From CAYVUV01 sp964455095 (GTDB lineage Bacteria > Desulfobacterota > Binatia > HRBIN30 > CADEER01), in the NCBI GenBank assembly GCA_964455095.1, contig CAYVUV010000226.1, positions 1 to 21,840 on the forward strand: a stretch of 21,840 bases of DNA. Reading direction: 5' to 3'. The notes beneath the pieces are model-generated. The model was not told the origin of the DNA and did no database searches. It saw nothing but the letters and a program-made list of their open reading frames with translations. Below are positions 1 through 8,427 of this stretch, one piece after another. A program made the position numbers and the translations under genes. Every line of letters starts with the position of its first letter. Position 1 is the stretch's first letter.

Positions 1-40
1 CCTCCCCCTCGACGGGGGAGGATTGAGGTGGGGGTGATTC
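1..40. repeat. Truncated G-rich palindromic repeat
   Basis: The window opens in a hairpin with arms CCTCCCCC and GGGGGAGG around a TCGAC loop, followed by a tail ending GGTGGGGGTGATT. The same arrangement ends the complete element at 8428-8548, so this is the right half of a second copy whose left half lies outside the window. It sits 61 bases upstream of the Hsp70-like gene. It has no coding potential. Confidence 0.7.
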
Positions 41-101
41 AATACCTCTGCAACCGCTACCGGCACTGGAATCTGGCGGCGAAAACCCAGAGACTGGGGA
101 G

Positions 102-1370
102 ATGGAGTGGTTCGGCCTCGACTTCGGCACCACCAATTCGTCGCTGACCTGGGCGCGGCGCGATGGGACCGTGACGCTGTGCGATCTCGACCGCGCGGCG
201 CCCAACCCGCGCGTGCTGCGCAGCCTGCTCTACTTTTCGCTCGAGGAGCGCGGCTTCGTCGTCGGCCAGCGCGCCATCGACGAGTACCTGCGCGAGGACA
301 TGCAGGGCACGCTGATGCAGTCGATCAAGACCTTTCTCGGCGACGACTCGTTCGACACCACCTGGGTGCACAACCGCCACTATCGACTCGAGGACTTGAT
401 CGCCGTCATCTTCCAGCACGTGCGCAGCATCATTCGCACGCACACCGAGGACGAGATCGCGCTGGTCGTCGGTCGCCCAGCCGTGTTCGTCGACCGGCCG
501 CAGAAGGAGCGCACGGCGCAGGAGCGCCTGCGCCGCGCCGCGCAGCTGGCGGGATTCACCGGCCTGCACTTCCAGTACGAGCCGATTGCCGCCGGCCTGG
601 CGTACGAGGCCTCGCTGCGCGCGCCGGAAGTCGCGCTGATCGCCGACTTCGGCGGCGGCACGTCAGACTTCACCGTCATGCGACTCGGCACCGGCGCCCC
701 GGGCGATCGGCGCGAAGACATTCTGGCCAGCGGCGGCGTGCAGATCGCCGGCGATACCTTCAGCAGCCGCGTCATGGCGCACAAGCTGTCGCCGCACTTC
801 GGCGCCGGCACGTCGTTTCGTTCGATGGAGGGTCAGTGGCTGCCCTTCCCACGCCACCTGCTGGCGCGCCTCGGCGAGTGGCACCAGGTGCCGTTCCTGC
901 GCAGCCCAAAAACGCGCGAAGTGCTGCAGCGCATCCACGCCAGCTCGAATCGGCCCGAGGCCGTCGGCGCCTTTCTGGCGCTGGTGGACGGCAACTACGC
1001 CTTCTTTCTCTTCCAGGAGATCGAGCGCGCCAAGAGCAGCCTGTCCGACCAGGCGCGGGCACTGATGCGCTTTCAGCACGAGCCGATCGACATCGAAGCC
1101 GAGATCGCGCGTGACGAGTTCGAGCACTACATCGCGCGCGATCAGGCGGCGATCGCCGCGTGCATGCACCAGGTGCTCGAACGCGCCGGCCTGCGCAGCG
1201 CCGAGGTACAGTCGGTGTTCCTCACCGGCGGCTCGGCGCAGATCCCGGCCATCCGCCGCCTGTTCGTCGACGAATTCGGCGCCGAGCGGCTCAAATCGCA
1301 GGACTACCTCACCAGCGTCGCCTCCGGCCTCGGCCACACCGCCGCCATCCTGCGCGCCCAACACGGCTGA
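102..1370 (+). CDS. yegD: YegD-like Hsp70-family ATPase
   Basis: This is an Hsp70-family ATPase of the YegD type, presumed to be a cytoplasmic chaperone-like protein; the precise role of YegD is not established. The phosphate-1 loop GLDFGTTNS is at residues 5-13, phosphate-2 IADFGGGTSDF at 180-190, and the adenosine motif FLTGGSAQIPAI is near the C-terminus. At 422 residues it is close to E. coli YegD (about 450). It is much shorter than DnaK (about 640) because it has the actin-like ATPase domain but no obvious substrate-binding domain and lid. The ATG at 102 is the only sensible start because the phosphate-1 loop begins five residues later; a GGGGAG stretch lies just before it. It stands alone, with no DnaJ or GrpE nearby. 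The family is clear; the gene symbol is by similarity only. Confidence 0.88.
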   Translation: MEWFGLDFGTTNSSLTWARRDGTVTLCDLDRAAPNPRVLRSLLYFSLEERGFVVGQRAIDEYLREDMQGTLMQSIKTFLGDDSFDTTWVHNRHYRLEDLIAVIFQHVRSIIRTHTEDEIALVVGRPAVFVDRPQKERTAQERLRRAAQLAGFTGLHFQYEPIAAGLAYEASLRAPEVALIADFGGGTSDFTVMRLGTGAPGDRREDILASGGVQIAGDTFSSRVMAHKLSPHFGAGTSFRSMEGQWLPFPRHLLARLGEWHQVPFLRSPKTREVLQRIHASSNRPEAVGAFLALVDGNYAFFLFQEIERAKSSLSDQARALMRFQHEPIDIEAEIARDEFEHYIARDQAAIAACMHQVLERAGLRSAEVQSVFLTGGSAQIPAIRRLFVDEFGAERLKSQDYLTSVASGLGHTAAILRAQHG

Positions 1371-1468
1371 GCCCCCGTCCCCGGCCACGCAAAATCGCGC
1401 TTCCGCGTTTCCATACAAGTGCTACCCTGCGGCTCCGCGTTGGGGTTGGAACGCACAGCGGAGGCGGC

Positions 1469-1744
1469 ATGAAGCACTGGATCGGATTGTTACTCGCGGC
1501 GGCGCTGCTCCTCGGGGCGGTCAGCGCGTCCTGGGGCCAGGTCTACACCTGGGTCGACCGCGACGGCGTGATCCGCTTTGCCGACCTGTCGCCCAAACCG
1601 CCCGATCCGGCGTTGGCATTCCGGGTCGAGCGCATTGCTGGTCCACCGCTGCCCAGCACTGCCGGTGGGACCCAGACCCTCAACAGCGACGCGCCGAATC
1701 GCGACCAACCGGTATTGGACGACCGCCCGACCGCGACGCGTTGA
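1469..1744 (+). CDS. Exported DUF4124 domain protein
   Basis: This small exported protein has 91 residues. Residues 1-23 form a signal peptide (MKHW, then a Leu/Ala-rich core ending SASWGQ), with cleavage expected before VYTW. Residues 25-45 (VYTWVDRDGVIRFADLSPKP) match the short DUF4124 domain found in many proteobacterial periplasmic proteins, which has no known reaction. The tail is Pro/Asp-rich and probably disordered. The start is supported by GGAGGC just upstream of the ATG; the longer upstream reading frame in the same phase overlaps the Hsp70 gene and lacks a signal peptide. It converges on the MFS gene with only 8 bases between stops. Confidence 0.8.
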   Translation: MKHWIGLLLAAALLLGAVSASWGQVYTWVDRDGVIRFADLSPKPPDPALAFRVERIAGPPLPSTAGGTQTLNSDAPNRDQPVLDDRPTATR

Positions 1745-1752
1745 CCCTGCGC

Positions 1753-2907
1753 TCAGTGCGCGGTGCGGCGATCGGCGGCGCGGCCGAACAATAGGAAGAC
1801 CAGCCAGGCCGCCACCGGCGTCAGCGACGCCAGGGCAAACATCGGCCGGTGACCGAAGTGCTCGGCGACGTTGCCGAAGGCGAAGGCGCTGCTCGTCACG
1901 CCCAGGTTGAAGGCGCCGTTGAACAGCGCCTGGGCGCGGCCGAGATGGGCGTCGGACGCCAGGTCGACGATGAAGGCGTGCATCGTCGGGTAGTTGATGC
2001 CCTGGGCGAGGCCGAACATCATGCCCGCCAGGACCAGCATCGGCACGTTGCGCACCGTCGAGAGCAGCGCGATGGACGCGGCCAGGCCGAGCAACGTCGG
2101 CAGGATCACGCGCCGCCGCCCGAGCGAGTCGGACAGACCGGCGCCGACCAGACGCGAGAGAATCGCCGTCGACGTATAGGCGGCGAAGAAGAAGCCGACA
2201 CGCCCCAGGCCCTCGCCGCGCACGTAGACCGAGACGAAGGTGATGACGGTGCCGAAGCCCATGCCGGACAGCATCGTCGTCACCGCCACCACCCACTCCA
2301 TGCGACTGACGCTCCACGGCGATGGCGTCGCGTCGACGTGATGCACCACCGCGCCGGTCGGCAGCGTCAGCGCGATCAGCAACACCAGCATCGTGAAGAC
2401 CATGGTGACGGCGAACAGGGTGTGGAAGCCACCGCGGTGGACGATCTCCTCGCCGATGCCCGGCGCCAGCGCGTGGGTGAGCAGCGTCGACAGGCCGAAG
2501 ATGCCGAGGGCCTGCGCGCGCCGGTCGCGCGGGGCGAAGTCGGCGGCGAAGGTGGTCGTCGCGGTGAAGGCGGCGGCGAAGCTGACGCCCTGCAGCAAGC
2601 GGACGGCGAAGAGCGCCGGACCGACGCGGTCGATGAACAGATAGCTGGCCGAGGCCGCGGTCATGCCGGCGGCGCCGAGCATGAGAAAGCGGCGCCGGCC
2701 GACGCGGTCGATCATCACGCCGACGAACGGCAGCACGCTGAGCGTGGCGATGCCCTGCGTGCCCATCACGGCACCGACCATGGCCTCGCTGCCCCCCAGC
2801 GCCTTGATGTGCAGCGGCAGCAGGAAGAACGAAGCGAAGTTGAGAAAGAAAAGGAAGTTGGCCAGCGTGGTGCGGAGGAAGAGTCCGCTCAGCAAAGGAG
2901 TTGGCAT
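1753..2907 (-). CDS. MFS transporter
   Basis: This is a 384-residue major facilitator superfamily permease of the inner membrane, close to the usual 12-helix size. Hydrophobic segments run throughout, starting at residues 8-33. The family's loop 2-3 signature is visible as DRVGRRRF near residues 68-75, and a related copy (DSLGRRR) opens the second half, as expected for the duplicated 6+6 helix fold. The linker between halves (about residues 190-210) is polar. Substrate cannot be assigned; drug or sugar export-type families are both possible. It lies downstream of, and on the same strand as, the 481-residue lipoprotein-like gene with an 82-base gap, so co-transcription is possible but not shown. 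Confidence 0.88.
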   Translation of the reverse strand: MPTPLLSGLFLRTTLANFLFFLNFASFFLLPLHIKALGGSEAMVGAVMGTQGIATLSVLPFVGVMIDRVGRRRFLMLGAAGMTAASASYLFIDRVGPALFAVRLLQGVSFAAAFTATTTFAADFAPRDRRAQALGIFGLSTLLTHALAPGIGEEIVHRGGFHTLFAVTMVFTMLVLLIALTLPTGAVVHHVDATPSPWSVSRMEWVVAVTTMLSGMGFGTVITFVSVYVRGEGLGRVGFFFAAYTSTAILSRLVGAGLSDSLGRRRVILPTLLGLAASIALLSTVRNVPMLVLAGMMFGLAQGINYPTMHAFIVDLASDAHLGRAQALFNGAFNLGVTSSAFAFGNVAEHFGHRPMFALASLTPVAAWLVFLLFGRAADRRTAH

Positions 2908-2989
2908 GGACGCAAGTTGTGGATTCCGGCCGAACGGCCGCAGCCGCTGTACCGTTCGCCCATCGCCAGGTCAATCCGGGTGCGCGGCT

Positions 2990-4435
2990 CTACCCCTTCG
3001 TCGACTCGCCCCGCACGGAGCGAACCAGACGGACGCTGATGGCACGGTACGCCAATGCGGCAAGCAACACCGCGGCCACCAGTTGGAGACTACGTCGGAA
3101 GGCATAGTCAACAACCTCCTTGCTCCGCGCCTGAGTGTTCGCGGCGACGGCATCCGCTGCAGTCGACAGTTTGGCCAGGCTCTCCGGCGCCAGGTTGGAT
3201 TCCAGGAGGCTGAGCAATGTCGTGAGGCGCTCCGACATGCGGCTGATTTCCACTGCCGTCTCGGCATAATCCTTGATGCGAAAAGGCTCCTTGTCGCGAC
3301 CAGGTTTGTCCCGCTCGTTGTCGAGGCGCGCCACGATGCTGTCGAAAGTCTGCAGGGCGGTGTCGGTGGTCTCGGCCATTCGCGCGCCTTCAGCCAAAGC
3401 CAGGCCGAGCTCCCGCGACAGGTTGACGAGGCCCGGTTTATCGGAACTGATCAAGCCCGGAAGCTGGTCCGCCAACGTGCCGACGCGGTCCATGGCGGCG
3501 GCGAGCTGGGTGCTGGCGGCAACCAGCTGCTCGACTTGCGGCAGTTCGGACGTTCGAATGGCGAGCAATTCCGCCTGCCACCGGATGATCTGCGGTAGGC
3601 GTTGGCCGATGAACATCCCGCGCTCGGCCAGTAGACGGGTCTGCGCCAATTCGCGGGTGGTGGGGTCGAGCCCGGCCAACGGGTCGATGTCCAGGAGGCC
3701 GAGCAAGCTGGCGTTCACCGGGTCGGCCTCCTTGCGCTGGGCCTCGACAATCTCCGACAACACGGAGCTGCGGACGATGAGCGAAGGGCCGAAGAGCGAG
3801 GGACCGGCCCCTCCGCTCGTCGCTGCGTGGATGCGTTGTTCGGTCGTGCTTCGCAGCTTCTCTCTTTCGAGCGGCGTCATCAGCGGTTCCGCCAGCAGCC
3901 AGATCTCCTTTTCGCAGCTCACCAACTCGTCCAGCAGTGGCCGGGCCGATTCACCATAGATCCTCGGCAACCAGTATTCCTCGACGCGCATGCGAGCGGC
4001 TGTGGTGAGCACGATCATCTCCACCAAGCTCGCCAAGCTGTTGGGGCCGGTCGCGGTCTTGACCACGTCGCTGACCACCACGATCCAGATCGTCAACAGG
4101 TCTTTGCGCGAGATGGGTACCCCGTTTTTTTCCAATTTCATGGATGCACGCACGACGCTAGACGCCATGTTGTCCGCATGCCGCAGCAGGTCCTCCTGCA
4201 ATTTCACCGCGTCCACCGCGATTCTCGGTTCCTCTGCTGAGAACACCGACCGCAGTCCGTGGACGCCGCGATTCACGGTTCTTGGGATGAGGGTGCAGCC
4301 GTTGCCGAGGACCCCCAGCAGCAACGCCAGGATCATCAACCCCGAAGTTCCCGGCGGCGCCGTCCCGCGCCGAGCCAGTTCCCTGCTGCCTGTCATACGG
4401 TACGCCGTTCGCGGCGGCACGACGGTCCTCCGCAC
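2990..4435 (-). CDS. Helical lipoprotein-like protein with C-terminal TM
   Basis: I do not recognise a named family. The protein has an Arg-rich N-terminus, a hydrophobic stretch at about residues 34-43 (MILALLLGVL) and then GNGC, a weak lipobox, so it may be a lipoprotein. The body (about 60-430) is almost entirely charged and amphipathic helix with coiled-coil character. A second hydrophobic segment lies near residues 448-465, followed by a basic tail. The GTG start at 4433-4435 abuts the TAA of the DUF502 gene. ATGs at residue 14 (4396) and residue 34 (4336) are alternatives, and none has a strong ribosome-binding site. The tight junction with DUF502 suggests the two act together at the envelope. 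Function unknown. Confidence 0.7.
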   Translation of the reverse strand: MRRTVVPPRTAYRMTGSRELARRGTAPPGTSGLMILALLLGVLGNGCTLIPRTVNRGVHGLRSVFSAEEPRIAVDAVKLQEDLLRHADNMASSVVRASMKLEKNGVPISRKDLLTIWIVVVSDVVKTATGPNSLASLVEMIVLTTAARMRVEEYWLPRIYGESARPLLDELVSCEKEIWLLAEPLMTPLEREKLRSTTEQRIHAATSGGAGPSLFGPSLIVRSSVLSEIVEAQRKEADPVNASLLGLLDIDPLAGLDPTTRELAQTRLLAERGMFIGQRLPQIIRWQAELLAIRTSELPQVEQLVAASTQLAAAMDRVGTLADQLPGLISSDKPGLVNLSRELGLALAEGARMAETTDTALQTFDSIVARLDNERDKPGRDKEPFRIKDYAETAVEISRMSERLTTLLSLLESNLAPESLAKLSTAADAVAANTQARSKEVVDYAFRRSLQLVAAVLLAALAYRAISVRLVRSVRGESTKG

Positions 4436-5026
4436 TTACCGTTCTGCATTCGTCATCGCCGCCACCAGATCCTTCGAGCCCGATCCCCAGCGGGAGACGG
4501 TCTGGATCGCCTGTGTGAACGGAACGTCCAGGGGATGGACGCGGTCACGACTCAAGATGTAGACGGCCCCGGCAAGAGGCGTGGGGACTGATGGAACAAA
4601 GACGGTGAAGCGGCCGTCCTCGAGCTCCTCGATGATGAACGCCGGCACGAGAGCCTCCTCGATCTCCGCGAGTGCCGGCTTCCAAGCGTTCTCTCGTCCT
4701 TCCCCGGCGAGCTGCTGCGTGAGACTTCGAAACACCGTGTACCCCGGAATTCTCTCGAAAAGCGAGCTCTCCATCCGCTCGCGGATCGCTTGGCCCAGGC
4801 GCGTACGGATGGCGACCCCGATCAGGAAGCACCCCGCCAACACCAGGACGAGAGACAGGATATTCTCGGCGGGCAACCAGGACGGCAGCAGCATCGTGAA
4901 CGGCCGAATCAGGGCCCCCAAGGACTGCGCGCCCTTGAGCAGAACCAACACCGCCAGATAGATCGGCAACACCACGAGCATACCGCCGATCAACGCATTG
5001 ACCAGGAACTGGCGCACGACCTTCAT
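4436..5026 (-). CDS. DUF502 family membrane protein
   Basis: This is a 196-residue inner-membrane protein of the DUF502 family, which has no established biochemical role. Two transmembrane helices lie at about residues 8-30 and 54-73, separated by a short loop with PSWLP. They are followed by a cytoplasmic beta-rich region containing RIPGYTVFRS, FIIEEL, FTVFVPSVPTPLAGAVYIL and a C-terminal helix, which is the typical layout and size. The ATG at 5024-5026 is chosen because AAGGAG sits six bases upstream; a much longer in-frame extension upstream has no family resemblance. It is the first gene of the minus-strand run leading into the 481-residue protein. Confidence 0.88.
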   Translation of the reverse strand: MKVVRQFLVNALIGGMLVVLPIYLAVLVLLKGAQSLGALIRPFTMLLPSWLPAENILSLVLVLAGCFLIGVAIRTRLGQAIRERMESSLFERIPGYTVFRSLTQQLAGEGRENAWKPALAEIEEALVPAFIIEELEDGRFTVFVPSVPTPLAGAVYILSRDRVHPLDVPFTQAIQTVSRWGSGSKDLVAAMTNAER

Positions 5027-5172
5027 CAAACGCTCCTTGTCGCGCGAAGCAGTTCCAGCTTCGACACGATCAGCAGGGAACGAGAGGATGGCACATTCGG
5101 ACGCAAGCCCACCATCCCGTGCAACGGCTGTGGCCCGGCCAGCGTTCGTCTCAGCCTCAGCCTCTCCGAAGT

Positions 5173-5193
5173 GTGCGCGGGTTGCCCGCGCAC
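5173..5193. other. Strong GC hairpin in a divergent intergenic region
   Basis: Nine perfect base pairs (GTGCGCGGG with CCCGCGCAC) close a three-base loop. The hairpin lies between the divergent DUF502 and metallohydrolase genes, about 48 bases before the ATG of the latter. There is no T-run, so it is not an obvious terminator. It could be an operator or an mRNA leader structure. Confidence 0.45.
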
Positions 5194-5240
5194 CCATTTC
5201 GTCGCAGGATGGCGCATGTTCTTCACAACCGACTGTCCGC

Positions 5241-6242
5241 ATGTGGCGTGCGTGCCTTAGCCTGGCGGTGGCACTGATGGTCGCCGCACCCTCGAAAGGC
5301 GCCAGCGGGGCGCCGCGCGCCGGCAACCGCTTCGTCAACCGCAGCGGCACGCGCACCTATCCCGGCGTGCCGGAGATGGTCGCCTTTTTCGCCCGCAAGG
5401 CGTGGACGACGATCGCGCCGCGCAGCGGCGGCGCGCGCCTGGTGCCGTTCGACCGCACGGCGATGATGCGCAACCCGAGCCTCACCTGGATCGGCCACGC
5501 CACATTCCTGGTGCGCATGGACGGCATGACGTTCCTCACCGACCCGATCTTCTCCGACCGCGCCAGCCCGCTGGGCTTCGCCGGACCCGCACGCCAGGTG
5601 GCACCGGGCGTACCGCTCGACCAACTGCCGCCGATCGACTTCGTCACCATCTCGCACGACCACTACGACCACACCGACCTGGTCTCGGTGGCCGCGCTGG
5701 CCAAGCGCGGCACGCGCTTCGTCGTGCCGCTCGGGCTGGCCGAGCTGGTGCGCAGCGCCGGCGGCGACGTCGTCGAGCTCGATTGGTGGCAGCAGACGCA
5801 GATCGGGCCGGTCACCGTCCACTGCGTCCCGGCGCAGCACTTCTCCGGACGTTCGCTCACCGACGGCAACCAACGTCTGTGGGCCGGCTTCGTCGTCGAG
5901 GGACCCAAGCGCCGCTTCTTCCACGCCGGCGACACCGGTTACTTCGACGGCTTTGCCGAGATCGGGGCACGCTTCGGCCCCATCGATCTCGCCGCGCTGC
6001 CGATCGGCGCCTACGAGCCGGCATCGATCATGCGGTTCGTGCACATGAACCCCGAGGAAGCAGTGCAAGCCGCCATCGACCTGCGCGCCAAACGCGCCGT
6101 CGGCATGCACTTCGGCACCTTCGATCTCACCGACGAGCCGCTCGACGAACCGGCGCGCTGGTTCCACGCCGAAGCCGACAAGCGCGGCCTCAAACCCGAG
6201 CAGGCGTGGACGCTCGACGTCGGCGAGAGCCGCAGGTTTTGA
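5241..6242 (+). CDS. Exported MBL-fold hydrolase, NAPE-PLD/RomA-like
   Basis: This 333-residue metallo-beta-lactamase-fold hydrolase resembles the NAPE-PLD/RomA (UlaG-like) group. Metal ligands visible are H139, H141, D143 and H144 in SHDHYDHTD, H200 in AQHFSGR, D231 in HAGDTGYF and H290 in GMHFGTF, so both metal sites look intact. The segment LTWIGHATFLV at 81-91 and DPIFSDRASP at 101-110 are family hallmarks. The ATG at 5241 is chosen because it opens a signal peptide (MWRACLSLAVALMVAAPSKG), making it periplasmic. Longer in-frame extensions lack this logic. Substrate is unknown; phosphodiester or lipid substrates are known only for eukaryotic NAPE-PLD. Confidence 0.88.
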   Translation: MWRACLSLAVALMVAAPSKGASGAPRAGNRFVNRSGTRTYPGVPEMVAFFARKAWTTIAPRSGGARLVPFDRTAMMRNPSLTWIGHATFLVRMDGMTFLTDPIFSDRASPLGFAGPARQVAPGVPLDQLPPIDFVTISHDHYDHTDLVSVAALAKRGTRFVVPLGLAELVRSAGGDVVELDWWQQTQIGPVTVHCVPAQHFSGRSLTDGNQRLWAGFVVEGPKRRFFHAGDTGYFDGFAEIGARFGPIDLAALPIGAYEPASIMRFVHMNPEEAVQAAIDLRAKRAVGMHFGTFDLTDEPLDEPARWFHAEADKRGLKPEQAWTLDVGESRRF

Positions 6243-6257
6243 GCGTGCATTCGATCT

Positions 6258-6318
6258 CTTCGCGTCTTCGCGGCTTCGTGTGAACCAGAAGGAATGAGCC
6301 TCACGCGAAGACGCGAAG
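6258..6318. repeat. 15-bp inverted repeat between convergent genes
   Basis: CTTCGCGTCTTCGCG at 6258-6272 is perfectly repeated in inverted orientation at 6304-6318, separated by 31 bases. It sits in the 86-base gap between the converging metallohydrolase and DNA polymerase IV stops. It could act as a bidirectional terminator. The motif is of the dispersed CTTCGCG/TCACGCG type that recurs in many high-GC genomes, so it may also be a repeat element. Confidence 0.6.
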
Positions 6319-6328
6319 GGAGGACTGA

Positions 6329-7540
6329 CTACCCGCCGCCCGGGCCCGTGCGCTTCGGCCGCAGTGTCCCGAGCAGCGCGCCGCGGCGGATGGCATCATC
6401 GCCGAAGCGCGCGGTGACGGCATCGACGGCACGCGCGATCTTGTGCGACTTGTCGCTCTTCGAGGCGCCGAACAGCGCCAGCTGTTGCGGGCCGTCGAAC
6501 GACGAGACGGAGACGCCGATGAGGCGGATGGCCTGGCGCGAGGTGTCGGCCTTGCGCAGCAGCTCGCGCGCCACGGGCCAGATCGTCTCGGTCGTGTCGG
6601 CGCCGACGGCGAGGCTCGCCTGGCGCGTTACGGTGCCGAAGTCGGCCGTGCGCAGTTTGACCGTGATGGTCGTGCCGGCCAGACCCTTGCGGCGCAAGCT
6701 GGCCGTCACCTGGTCCACCAGATCGAGCAACGTGCGCTCGACGACGGTGCGGTCGTGCACGTCGTCGCCGAAGGTGGTCTCGCGGCCGAGCGACTTGCGG
6801 GCGTGGTCCGCCACCACCGCGCGCTCGTCGTGCCCCCTGGCCAGGCTGAGGAAGTGCTCGCCGAGCGACTCGCCGAATGCGGTGAGAATGCGTTCGCGCG
6901 GCCGCCGCGCCAGGTCGCCGACGGTGCGCACGCCGAGGCGGTGAAAGCGCTCGACGGCTTTCGGACCGGCGCCCCACAGGCGCTCGATCGGCAGCGGGTC
7001 GAGGAAGGCAGCGACGCCGTCCGGCGGCACCACCAGCAGACCGTCGGGCTTACCGAGGTCGGAGGCGATCTTGGCGAGAAACTTGTTCGGCGCCACGCCG
7101 ATCGAGGCGGTGAGCTGCTCCTCGCGGCGCACGTCGTCCTTGATGCGCCGCGCGATCGCTTCTGCCGCGCCAAACAGCGCCGCGCTGCCGCTGACGTCGA
7201 GAAACGCCTCGTCGATGCTGAGCGGCTCGACCAGATCCGTGTAGCGGCGCAGGATCGCCATGAAGCGCGCCGACACCGCTGCGTAGAGGGCCCCGTGCGG
7301 TCGCACGAAGGCCGCCTGCGGACAGCGGCGATACGCCTGCGAGATCGGCATCGCCGAGTGGATGCCGAATTTGCGCGCCTCGTAGCTCGCCGCCGCCACG
7401 ACGCCGCGTCCGCTGCCGCCTTTCGGGTCGGCCCCGACCACCACCGGCCGGCCGCGCAACGCCGGGTTCTCGCGCACCTCGACGGCGGCAAAGAAGGCGT
7501 CGAGGTCCACGTGCAGTATCGCGCGCGCGGGGGCGGTCAC
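6329..7540 (-). CDS. dinB: DNA polymerase IV (Y-family translesion polymerase)
   Basis: This Y-family DNA polymerase carries out error-prone translesion synthesis in the cytoplasm. Catalytic acidic residues are D12 in HVDLDAFFAAVE and D110-E111 in SIDEAFLD. F17 corresponds to the steric gate that excludes ribonucleotides. The helix-hairpin-helix region (GAGPKAVERFHRLGVRTVGDL) and the little-finger domain follow. QLALF at residues 353-357 is a beta-clamp-binding motif. At 403 residues it is slightly longer than E. coli DinB (351) owing to the C-terminal tail. It starts with GTG, with AGGGG just upstream. I see no convincing LexA box in the 87-base divergent gap to the GST gene. Confidence 0.93.
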   Translation of the reverse strand: MTAPARAILHVDLDAFFAAVEVRENPALRGRPVVVGADPKGGSGRGVVAAASYEARKFGIHSAMPISQAYRRCPQAAFVRPHGALYAAVSARFMAILRRYTDLVEPLSIDEAFLDVSGSAALFGAAEAIARRIKDDVRREEQLTASIGVAPNKFLAKIASDLGKPDGLLVVPPDGVAAFLDPLPIERLWGAGPKAVERFHRLGVRTVGDLARRPRERILTAFGESLGEHFLSLARGHDERAVVADHARKSLGRETTFGDDVHDRTVVERTLLDLVDQVTASLRRKGLAGTTITVKLRTADFGTVTRQASLAVGADTTETIWPVARELLRKADTSRQAIRLIGVSVSSFDGPQQLALFGASKSDKSHKIARAVDAVTARFGDDAIRRGALLGTLRPKRTGPGGG

Positions 7541-7627
7541 AGCCCCTGTCTAATCTGAAACCGCACCGCAGCAAAGCGCGCCCCAACGGCTTGGACACCT
7601 CCGGGTTCCTATGCTCTAACCCGCGCC

Positions 7628-8404
7628 ATGGTCATAGTCTACGAGCATCCGCTCTCGCCCTACGCGCAGAAGGTGAAGATCGCGCTGACCGAGAAGGGCG
7701 TCGAGTTCGACGCGCGCATGCCGGATCTGTTCAGCGGCAGCGACGAGGCCTTCGCGGCCACCAACCCGCGGCGCGAAGTGCCGTCGCTGGTCGATGGCGA
7801 CGTGGCGATCTTCGACTCGACGATCATTCTCGAATACATCGAAGACCGCTGGCCGATGCCGCCGCTGCTGCCGGCGTCGCCCGGCGAGCGCGCCCGGGTG
7901 CGCATGATCGAGGAGGTCTGCGACACCTACTACGAGCCGATCAACTGGGCGGTGTTCGAGATCCGCGTCTTCCAGCGCGCCACCGGAGACCTCGCCGATC
8001 AGTTGCTCGCCCGCGCCGCGGCGCAGACGGCCGGCGCCAACGCCTACCTCGAGCGCCAACTGGGCAACCGCCCCTACTTGAACGGCGAGCAGTTCGGCTG
8101 GGGCGATCTGTGCGCCGTGCCGTTCGTCGGCGCCGCGGCGAGCATCGGCCACGCGCCGCAGGCCGGCTCACCCTTGAGTGCGTGGCTCGAGCGCGTGACC
8201 AGCCGGCCCAGCGTGGCACAAACCCTTCAGCAGGCGACCGCAACGCTCGGCGGCTTCCAGCAGCTCCCGCAGCTGGTCGAGGCGGGCCTCTTCGTGCGCG
8301 AGTACCGCGACCATCGCCTCGAATGGATGATGCGCAGCGGCGGCGCGGAGATCGTGCTGGCGGGTATGCAGAAGCGCAACATCCGCTTCTCGCACGAGCT
8401 TTGA
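7628..8404 (+). CDS. Glutathione S-transferase family protein
   Basis: This cytosolic GST-fold protein has 258 residues. The N-terminal thioredoxin-like domain (about 1-80) carries the active-site segment PLSPYAQKV, the cis-proline region REVPSL, and the glutathione gamma-glutamyl contact FDSTIILEYIE. The all-helical C-terminal domain contains GNRPYLNGEQFGWGDL, the usual N-capping box. It is longer than common GSTs (200-220) because of a C-terminal extension after about residue 210 that ends in KRNIRFSHEL. Likely activities are conjugation or isomerisation using glutathione; the substrate is unknown. It is transcribed alone, divergent from dinB. Confidence 0.88.
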   Translation: MVIVYEHPLSPYAQKVKIALTEKGVEFDARMPDLFSGSDEAFAATNPRREVPSLVDGDVAIFDSTIILEYIEDRWPMPPLLPASPGERARVRMIEEVCDTYYEPINWAVFEIRVFQRATGDLADQLLARAAAQTAGANAYLERQLGNRPYLNGEQFGWGDLCAVPFVGAAASIGHAPQAGSPLSAWLERVTSRPSVAQTLQQATATLGGFQQLPQLVEAGLFVREYRDHRLEWMMRSGGAEIVLAGMQKRNIRFSHEL

Positions 8405-8427
8405 ACGGTGCGCTTCGCGGTCATTCC

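Noticed and set aside
1490..2974. A 494-residue minus-strand frame over the MFS gene
   Set aside because: It overlaps the MFS transporter in another frame and shows no domain; the MFS frame has clear hydrophobic helices and signature loops.
7591..7615. TTGGAC and TATGCT as a promoter for the first GST gene
   Set aside because: The spacing is only about 13 bases, too short for a sigma-70 promoter.
7541..7627. LexA box upstream of dinB
   Set aside because: CTG and CAG occur, but with 11 bases between them and poor flanks, so the site does not fit CTG-N10-CAG.
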